A stretch of 64,000 bases of DNA from Elephas maximus indicus (lineage: Eukaryota; Chordata; Mammalia; Proboscidea; Elephantidae). The stretch lies in contig NC_064831.1 of the NCBI RefSeq assembly GCF_024166365.1, positions 28,386,768 to 28,450,767 of the forward strand. The letters run 5' to 3'. Position 1 is the stretch's first letter; each line of letters starts with the position of its first letter. Below the pieces are notes generated by a model. It worked only from the letters and a program-made list of their open reading frames with translations, did no database searches and was not told the origin of the DNA. Made by a program: the position numbers and the translations under genes. Below, in pieces: positions 17,704-27,400 of the stretch.

Positions 17704-17766
17704 CGGCGACTAAACTCTTCCAGCCAGGTAGTGGGCGGCGACTAAAGGCTTCAGCAAGGTAGTGGG
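17704..17766. repeat. Imperfect 32-bp tandem duplication upstream of PLRG1 promoter
   Basis: Unit 1 (17704-17735) and unit 2 (17736-17766) both start cggcgactaaa and end aggtagtggg, with a few differences and one indel in between. It is GC-rich and about 0.5 kb upstream of the PLRG1 start codon. Confidence 0.8.
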
Positions 17767-17959
17767 ATTAGGGACATAAAGCGCGGAGGCGAACCCCAAA
17801 GAGGGGAGACCTTAGAGGAGTCTTAGCGCCGACTGGGAAATCTTCGCTTTCCAGACCCTCACTAAAGCTGATTTCATAAGCTCTCTGAATAAAAAGCATT
17901 TAGTTGCCGAGCAATACAGTGCAAACAACTACGGCGCCAATGCAAAACATTTAAAGCGG

Positions 17960-18480
17960 CGGATAAGACAGAAAACATGCTCATTTCAACAGTTCTAGAG
18001 ACAAGACAAACGCAGCCACGCTCCTCGAGGAGCCTCTGGCGCTCTGTCCCGAGACTCCGCCCCCAGAGGCGGCCCCGAGGAGAAAGGCCCGCCCCTCGTG
18101 CCCAAGACCACCTACGGACAACCAGCGCGCCTGCGCACAATTACGTCATATCCGGCGCCAGGGCGCGCGATTGCGGAAGGGGCTGCACAGTTGTGGCGGC
18201 GGCCTTTGCGTTGGTGATTAGTGTACCGTTCCTGCCGGAGAGGCGGATTTCACGGCAGCATCATGGTCGAGGTAGAGTGACACCTAGGCGCTGAGGAGTC
18301 GTTTGGCTCTGAACTGCTTTTCTCTGGCGGCGGGCGTGGGTGATAGCGTGTGTTGGGAATCTGGGGCGAGAGAGGCTGCGAGGGGAGGCTGTTTTGCCGA
18401 GGCCGGGTGGTCTCTTCTTAAGGTTTTCGGGGAGGGAAGAGGCGGGATGAGAGCACGAGTTTGAGGCGGGAAGCCTGAGA
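17960..18480 (+). promoter_or_regulatory. PLRG1: CpG-island promoter of PLRG1
   Basis: GC-rich, CpG-dense segment spanning the 5' UTR and start of intron 1. Sites seen: NRF1-like GCGCCTGCGCA at 18127-18137, CRE-like TTACGTCAT at 18141-18149, ETS-like CGGAAG at 18174-18179. No TATA box. No ATG occurs between about 18180 and the start codon. This is the usual housekeeping promoter layout and faces away from the FGB promoter about 11.7 kb to the left. Confidence 0.85.
18263..18271 (+). CDS. PLRG1: PLRG1 exon 1 coding part (MVE)
   Basis: Only three codons, ATG GTC GAG, before a weak GTAGAG donor. Joined to exon 2 they give MVEEVQKHSV, matching the family N-terminus. Confidence 0.93.
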
Positions 18481-21400
18481 TAATTTATTCAGTCCTCAAT
18501 TGGCCCTTAGGAGCTGCGCCCTGTCCCCGTAGGTGAGGCTTCTGTTGATGTTCGACCACTGGTAGTCGCCGCTCGCAGGGGAGTGCCAGTAATTCTGGAT
18601 CCTTAAAGACTGCTGTTGTTTTGTATCTTGGTTCCAGTTGGTCTCTTATCGCAGCTCTTCCCCCAGGAAAACCTGCCATTCTTGAGTTTTCACATCTTTT
18701 CCTAGATTGAATACCTATTCTGTTAGCAGGTCTTGTCTACCTTGTCTCAGAAATAGTTCGACTCTCTCCACTTTTCTCCATACGCGTCGCAATCACCTTC
18801 ATTCAGGCCAACATCATCTTTTGCCTGGACTGCTGCATTAGCTCCCAGCTGGTCTCCTTGCTTCCATGTTTGTGCCCCCTAAATTGATCTCTTTAAAACG
18901 TAAGTTGGTCACGCCTTCCTTGGTAAAAACCCTTTGCTGGCCTTATGTTACCACTAGGACAAGAATACGGATTATTGTAATGGTTTTAAAAGACCTTACC
19001 TGATCTGGACTTTGCCTATTCTTGCAACCTCATTTTGCAACAAGACCCACCCTCTCGCCTAACGCACACACACAACTGCCCTGGAGCTCCTGGCATTATT
19101 GCAGTTACTGAGCATCTTTGTACGTGAGGGCTTCCATCTGTCCAAATTGTCCTTACCTCCCCTCTGCAGGGTAACTCAGCCTCTGCTTAAATGTCACCTC
19201 AGAGAGACCTTTCCTAACCATCCTGCGTAATTTCCCTTCTCCTTTTTGTGTCTCAGCCCTTGCTTGTTACTTTCATAGCAGTAATAAAAATGTGGGACTA
19301 TTTTGCTTATTTTTATTTCTCTCTTTGTCCTTGAGCAAAGGGAGCTTGACTCTTTTCATCATTCTTTTGATAGGTTTTAGCGCAGTGCCTGCCAGACACA
19401 TAGTGTGCACTGAATAAATTACTAATCTCAGGCTTTGCTCAGTTAATGTACCTGGGACTCTAGCCAAAGAGCAGCTTCCTCCTCTTTTCTAAACTTGACT
19501 CTTACAGCTTGCTACTGGGAGCAGTGGTGAGTGGTTAAAGCAGTGGTGAGTAATTTGTAGCTACATTTGCACTCTTTCTTTTCAGGAGGTACAGAAACAT
19601 TCTGTGCACACACTTGTGTTCAGGTCATTGAAGAGGACCCATGACATGTTTGTAGCTGATAATGGAAAACCTGTGCCTTTGGATGAAGAGAGGTAGGCAT
19701 AGTTTTTTTTCAATTGCTACAATTTTTAAACTTCTAACATTTGGGGAAGAAGGGGACTATTTAATCCTTTAAAGATTAATTAGTAATACTAACAGTCATA
19801 AGGTAGCTCCGCAGTAATGAGTGTTGCTGTAGCATAATTTAAGCTGATATAACTTTTTTTTTTGGCCTTACTGTTCACAGTAAAAATCTCATTAATTAAT
19901 TGCATTTCGCAAATACCCAGTAATTAGGAGAGCCCCTTTCAGGTGTTTTATTTTATAATCAAATCACTTTGTATGTGCTTTCAGCTTCCCGCTGCTCTCA
20001 GAGCCTTGCTGAGCTGAAATTGTACCTGGCCAGTACCTCTCCTCCCACCTTTTCTCGTTAGTATGATGAAGATTTTTGAGTGATGGCATATTTTTGGTTC
20101 TACATCTCCAGCTCCAGTCTGGGATTGCATTATGTGCAGTGTTCCTTCTTTGTCCTACCCTTCGTTTAGAATCTTAATTCCTCAGACAAGCATTTATGTT
20201 CGATTTATAAAGTAGACTATACTTAAAAATAATACAAGTGTGCTTCTCTTTAAAATGTTGAACTAATTAAGTACTTTGATTAGTTCTAACTAACTTTAGA
20301 TAAATCCAATAAAAATTGTTATAGAAGCTTTTACTGTATTTTTACACTGGAAAGAATTTATCAGTCTCTATATTTTTTTTCATATATTTTTAGATCAATT
20401 GGACTCTTGGTATCTCAACATGAAAGAGTTTGTATTAGGTAACAAGCTAAAATACTGCTTAGACTTCATGGATGCTATGTGGTAGAATGTGAGCAAAAGT
20501 AAACATGATATGGAAATGCACTTAGAAATTTTTGAAGTTAAAGTTAAAATGGTATTTATTTAAAATCTTAATAGAAACTTTTTCTACATGGCTAGGCAAA
20601 CTTAAGTTATTTAAGTACTTGTTCTCAGGCTAGCTATAAACATTTGCAGTGGTGAATATATTTAAATTATTTAAAAATATGTTCTACATTTATACTTTTT
20701 AAATAGTCACAAACGAAAGATGGGAATCAAGCTTCGTAATGAGTATGGCCCTGTGTTGCATATGCCTACTTCAAAAGAAAATTTTAAAGAGAAGGCCCTT
20801 CAAAATGCAGCAGATTCATATGGCAACAAACAATATCCTGCCAATCAAGGTGAGTATGGTGTTACCAGAAATACCAGGAATCGAAATGTTTTTTTTTAAA
20901 CTAGAAAAATAAGATGTCTTGTTAGCACTCCTTGTAGAAGAACTAATTGAAGCCATCCAGTATTTAATGGCTATATTAGAATTATACTGAAAATCTTGAT
21001 TTCATCATGAGACTAGTGATTGAGATTATCAGTTGGTGGTTTCTCTCTTATAGGAAGTGAAAGTGGTAGTATAGTAATGGCAGACATTTTGAAGTTGTGG
21101 AGAAGGTCACAGTGGAGACCAAAGGAAAAATCTGGAGAATAGTCCTAAACTATGAAGAGACCATCTGTCTTGGCTATAGCTCAGAAGGATGGTATTAAGT
21201 ACTAATATGACTGCAAATTGTAATGAATAAGAGAATCCAGGATTCCACAGGGAAACCATTTGCTTGATTAAAAAATAAAAACAAAAAAACAGTGAATTAA
21301 CCTGATGAGGACGATCTTTCTACCTACCATTGCTATATAGTAAATGGACATACTTTATTGATCTCACATCAGCAAAGAGGCAAGGAAATAGCTCTGTACA

Positions 21401-24400
21401 TGGTCTTCAGGGGTCAAACAAACACAATCAGCTTCTCTTAGTTCTGAGACCTGAGTTTAGTTGGGAAATTTTGAGAAGTCTAGTTGATTGTTTAATATTA
21501 TTATTTGATTCATTAAAATAGATGATACTTGTGCATAAGAAGAATTCACCGTTTTAAGGATGACAGCTTTCTCTGTCCCTCCTCTGCCCCTTTAGGACAA
21601 GAAGTTGAGTATTTGGTGACAGGTACACATCCATACCCACCAGGACCTGGTAAGTCAGCTGTTAGATATTAAAAACGCCCTATTGTGACATATATGTCCA
21701 TGGATGATTCCTGTTGCCTATAAAATACAAAATAAGTTCAGTAGCATCCAGGCATAGCTTTTTAGATAATAGTTAACTGATACTTAGTATCACATACATT
21801 CATTCAGCAAACATTCTTAAGCACCCATCTTTTTTCAGGCACTGCACCAGTGAGACTGCGCCTGGCCTAGTCATGCTTATCTGCACAGCCATGTGAAAAT
21901 CAATAAGCTTATAAAAGCGATAGAAGTATCGTTACAAAAGCAGATATTACAAAAGTGTGCCGTGTGTGTGTGTGTGTGAAGGTAGAGGACAAAGACACTT
22001 AGTATCACTAGGTTCTACTAATTTTGGAGGGTAGGATTCGCCATATAGAAAGTACAGGTGAATTGAATGTTGTTTTAGTGATGTACTTTCACTCCTGGAC
22101 TTCTGGTAGTATTTGGGAAACAGCTTAATTTTTACATCTGAAGGTAATGTCCCAAGATAATAAAAATGTAATTTTTACTCTCTTGGGGTACTTCAATATC
22201 ACACTGATCAAATCTGATTTGAGGTATGTGTTATTAATCTATATTATTTTTGTTATAACTAATAATTGTTTATTGTAAAAAAAAAAAGTTGGAAGCAAAA
22301 GAAAAAAACTTAAAACCTTAATCAAGTTTTGTATTAACACCACCTGGAGATAATCACCGTTAACCTTTTTGATGTATGTTTTCCTCTTGTGTTTTGTTTT
22401 AAATGAATGTAAATGAAAACAAACATAGCCGCTAAAAGGAATTTCTTTTTATTTTAATAAGGGGTCGCTTTGACAGCAGATACGAAGATTCAGAGAATGC
22501 CAAGTGAATCAGCTGCACAGTCTTTAGCTGTAGCATTACCTTCTTCTCAGGCCAGGTATGAAATATTTTTATAATTCTGATTATAAAGGTTTTGAAAACA
22601 TATTTCACTATTCACTTTTTTTCTCATTTTTATGCATTTCTTTATAATTATGTATTGTATGACATTTTCCTTTATCAGTTTTTAAAAAAATCAAAGAATG
22701 GTCCTGCAGAACAATGAATGAAGGCATTAGTTACTTAGAACGTGGTGTCTTTCTCACTTCAGGGTTGATGCAAATCGCACTGCCCCTGGTGGAAGTGAAT
22801 ACCGACATCCTGGGGCCTCTGACCGGTCACAGGCTCCAGCGATGACTTCAGTAAGTGTTCTTGTGTGAAATAACGTGGTGGTCTCTAGCTTCTGGAACGT
22901 GTCATCTTATTTCTCTTCATTCTGAAAATCTTCCTTAAAATATTAAATCAACAGTTCCTTGGAATTATTAAAGTAGATAGCAGCCTGAGCTAGCTGTTAA
23001 TATTTCATAGTCCTGAAACTTGGTTTGTTAGTGAATTGACATATTTTTTAGAATTTAAAATTCTGTTAATTTAGGATATTGTAATTCTCACACATTATAG
23101 AAAGTATGCATTTGGTGAAGAAAATGTAATGTTACTATTTATTATCTGTTATTAAAAATATTCAGAGTGTTATTCTGAAACTTGCATTAGGTGTTGATAT
23201 ATATTAAACATAATAGTATTTTTTATATAATTTTAAGTTTGTTTACATAATTAAAGTTGAGAGGTATTAAAAAAAAAAAGACCTATTGCTATCAAGTAGA
23301 ACTGCCCCATAGGGTTTCCAGGGAGCAGCTGGTGGTTTCCAACTGCTGACCTTTTGGTTAGCAGCTGTAGCTCTTAACCACTGCACCACGAGTGCTATCA
23401 GTATTATAATATTCATGGGCAGAACAACTAATGTCTTATAAATAAACATTTAGAAATACATGGGTTTATGTGTAATTAAATGGCAGCTGCTCTTATTTGT
23501 GAAAGTAGTTGTAGAAAGAATATGCTGAATATACAGTGTAGTTTATTATGAACTTTATCATCAGTTGAAGTGAGTGCAGTCTTTACTTCCCCCATTTATT
23601 ATACAGGTGATTTGTCTTTATGAAGTGAATGCATTTGTAGCCCTCACACCACACCTCCTCTTTTAACCTGCATTCTCAGGTCTCTCTGCCCAGGCCCTCT
23701 GCTGCCTTAGGTGGGTGTGATGTAAGTTTCTTGAGGACAGGAGCTTTGTTTTATTTTCCCTTTGTACCCTCAGCACTAATAGCAGTGCCTGGCGCTGAGT
23801 GTGACCATCATGGTCAGTTGCTGTTGAGTTAGTTCTGACTCAAGGCGGCCTCGATGTGTCAGTAGAACCGTACTCCCTAGGGTTTTCGATGGCTGATTTT
23901 TTTGAAAGTAGAACACCAGGCCTTTATTCTAAGTGGGTAAAGTAGATGTTATATCAGCTAGTATGCCTTTTGAAATAGAATTTAAATAATGTAATATTTT
24001 TTTTTTATGAGATAGGCACTATTAGCCCTGTTTTACAAAAAGAGATGATGGAATTTTTACCCAAGCTGGGATATGAAGCCATACGCAGAGATTTGTGCAT
24101 TTCAACACTCAAATATCCTTCCTCTGCTGGGCTTTTTAATTGCATTTTAAAATTAAAATTAACATTGAGGAAAATACAGTTCTGATGAGATGTCTTAGAC
24201 CCATTTCCCAGTTATGAAAGAAAATTAACTTTCACTAATTTCAGGGTGGGGGGACCCTTTTCATATACCCCTCTTTTAGTTTCCATTATTCAGTTGATAA
24301 AATCAAATGTTAGGTGTGGTATCTTTAATGATAACATAATCTATTCTGTATCTAGGTTGTTATGGAGTCTAGCAATGCCAAGAACTCTGCACTAATGGCC

Positions 24401-27400
24401 AAAAAAGCCCCTACAATGCCAAAACCCCAGTGGCACCCACCTTGGAAACTCTACAGGGTGAGTGAACCTGCCTGTTATCCCACCATGCAGAGAGTGGTTG
24501 GTTTCCAGCTGACAAAGCCTGAAGAATAGAAGAACGATAAGGAAAAAGAGTAAATATGAGAGCTGGTTAAGCGATAGGAGGGGGGTGGGAGAGGGTTTAG
24601 GTACAGTCTTAAAAGGCACCTTGGGAAGGACACTTCCTTCAGCTTACTTGTACTTCCTGTAAAGTACTAATTGAAATCTAGTAAATGTGGAGAGCAGAAG
24701 AGACAAATTTAGGAAAATGTTTGAGATATTTATTATGAAGGCCAAGGGCAGGAAGGCCAAATAAAGAAATTGCTTTGGATTTACCAATTATCTTTTCAGG
24801 TATAATAAATGAAGATGATTTGAAATACACTAGATCTAAGAATGTATATAGCAGGAAGAAAAGCTGGATATGATTTAATATATATATTTTTAATTTCATC
24901 TTTCAAACTATTGTGTAGTAAAATAGATCTCTTTTGGCATATAATTGTAATCATTTTTAATAAGTATATAGACGTGGGTAAGCATTATCACAGAATATGG
25001 AAGTCCCATCACCTCATGAAAGACGCCTTTTATAGTTGTAGTCGTACTCTCCCGCCATCCTGGCAACGATTTACCTGTTTCCACTGTTACAGTTTTTCTT
25101 TTTTTAACTGTATGTCAAATGGAATTTTATAGTATGCATCCTTTTGAGACTGGCATCTTTCATTCAGCTTAATGCCTTTGAGATTCATCCAAGTTGTTGC
25201 ACGTATTGATAATGCGTTCCTTTTTATTTTTTAGTAGTATTTCGTTGTATAGATGTTCTACAGTTTATGTATCCTTTCACTCATTGGAGGTGATGTCATA
25301 ATTATTGCTCTAAAACCTCATTGTCAAATAATCTCATGAATTTGTAATTGGAAGATGTAGGAGGGGCATTTGAAACCCTGGTGGTTAAAACTGAATAAAT
25401 TGTAACTGTATCGGTGGGTCTGCACATGCCTTTTCCCCCACAGGTCATCAGTGGGCATCTTGGCTGGGTTCGATGCATTGCTGTGGAACCTGGGAATCAG
25501 TGGTTTGTTACTGGATCTGCTGACAGAACTATAAAGGTAGTAAGACAGGAAGTAAAAAATAAACATAGCTCTGCTTGCATGTAAGTTTAACCCGTTGTAA
25601 GTTATTTCCTGTTGTCAGAATTGCTGTTGCAGTTTTTCTGAGCTTTTAGACCTGAGTAGAAGTAAATTTTGTTGTATGCCAGTTAATTTTTCCAAATAAG
25701 TATTGTTTAAAAATCAGCGCTCAGCAAATTTAAGCCAATGCCTAATCTCAAATTGGTCCAGTTATCTTTTTATATCAAAACCCATTGCCGTTGAGTTGAT
25801 TCTGACTCAAAGTGACCCTCTAGGACAGAGTAGAACTGTCCCTTAGGATTTCCTAGGCACGTCTTTACAGAAGCAGACTGCCACATCTTTCTCCCACGGA
25901 GCAGCTGGTAGGTTCCAAGCGCTTACATTTAACTTAACAGCTCAGTGCTTAACCGCTGAACCACCAGGCCTCCTTATGGAAATTGCAGAGGACTATATAA
26001 GAACATAAACCCATCCATAATCCATAACCACTGTTAGATATTTGAATGAATTTCTTTTTAGTATTTATTTCTGTGCTTGTGTATCAGTGCGTTTCTTTCT
26101 GAGCTTTGTTTCCTGTGTGTATAATGTGTAGTTTTAAAAAGTCATGCTTGGTATCTTGTTTTTTTACTCAACATTATATCAAAGGCATATTCCTGTTAAA
26201 AGTTTACCTTCTTTTTAAATGGTAGCATACTCCTCTGGTGTTCATAGAGTCTGCAAACCATTTCCTCGTATTCACTATTACTGTAGTTAATCTTTGTGGG
26301 TAAAGCTTTTTCTGTATTTTAAATTATTTTGTTATGTTAGATTCCCCAAAATGGAATTAATGGGTCAAACATTTTTGAGGTTGGCACCTAAAAAGTACAA
26401 ATTACTTTTCGAAACGAGTGCATTGATACTTGCACTGTGTCTCTTGTAAAATATCTATTAATGTGATAAGCAAAAATGGGTATCTGATCTTTTTAAAAAT
26501 TGTTTATATAAAATTTCTAGTGAGATTGAAGTTTTTTCATGTCTTTATTTGCTATTTTGAGGGTTTTTAAATTTGTTGCTACCTTTGGCTAATTTAATGC
26601 TTTGCATCTTCATGCTTTTCTATCAATTATATATTTTGATAGAAATTATTGTATCTTTTATATATTAAGAATATTATTGTTTTATCATTTATTGCAGATA
26701 TTTTTCCAATTTAAGCATGCCTTTTTTTTTTTTCCTTTTATTTTGGGAGGGTTTTACAAATTTTTTATGTCTGTATCTTTCTCATTTTCTTTTTGAAGAC
26801 TTAATTTGAACATCAAGATGCTAAATATTTGCTTTGGAGTAACCAGCACAAGGGAAAGTTAACTTTTCTTTGATTGCAGATCTGGGATTTGGCTAGTGGC
26901 AAATTAAAACTGTCATTGACGGGGCATATCAGTACAGTGCGAGGTGTGATCGTAAGCACAAGGAGCCCATACCTGTTCTCTTGTGGAGAAGACAAACAAG
27001 TAAAATGCTGGGATCTTGAATATAATAAGGTAAGTTGGAAGTTAAGGATTTAAAAACTTTTAGTCAGTGTTTATCTTTCTAATTACAGAAATTTGAACTT
27101 TCCTGCTTTCTGTTCAGGTTATAAGACACTATCACGGCCATCTAAGTGCTGTGTATGGTTTGGATTTGCACCCAACAATAGATGTGCTGGTAACCTGTAG
27201 TCGAGATTCAACGGCACGGGTGAGTAGGATGGAGTCATGTGTTACCTGTAAATGTATTACATCTTACAGGATACGGGTTGGTATTGGAGTCATATATTGT
27301 TTGATAGAAAATTAAAGATGATTTTCTTAACTCGTCAATGCCTTACGTCCTCAATTACTTGACCTACATGTTTTTCCACGTCAGTTCTCAGTCCAGTCCG

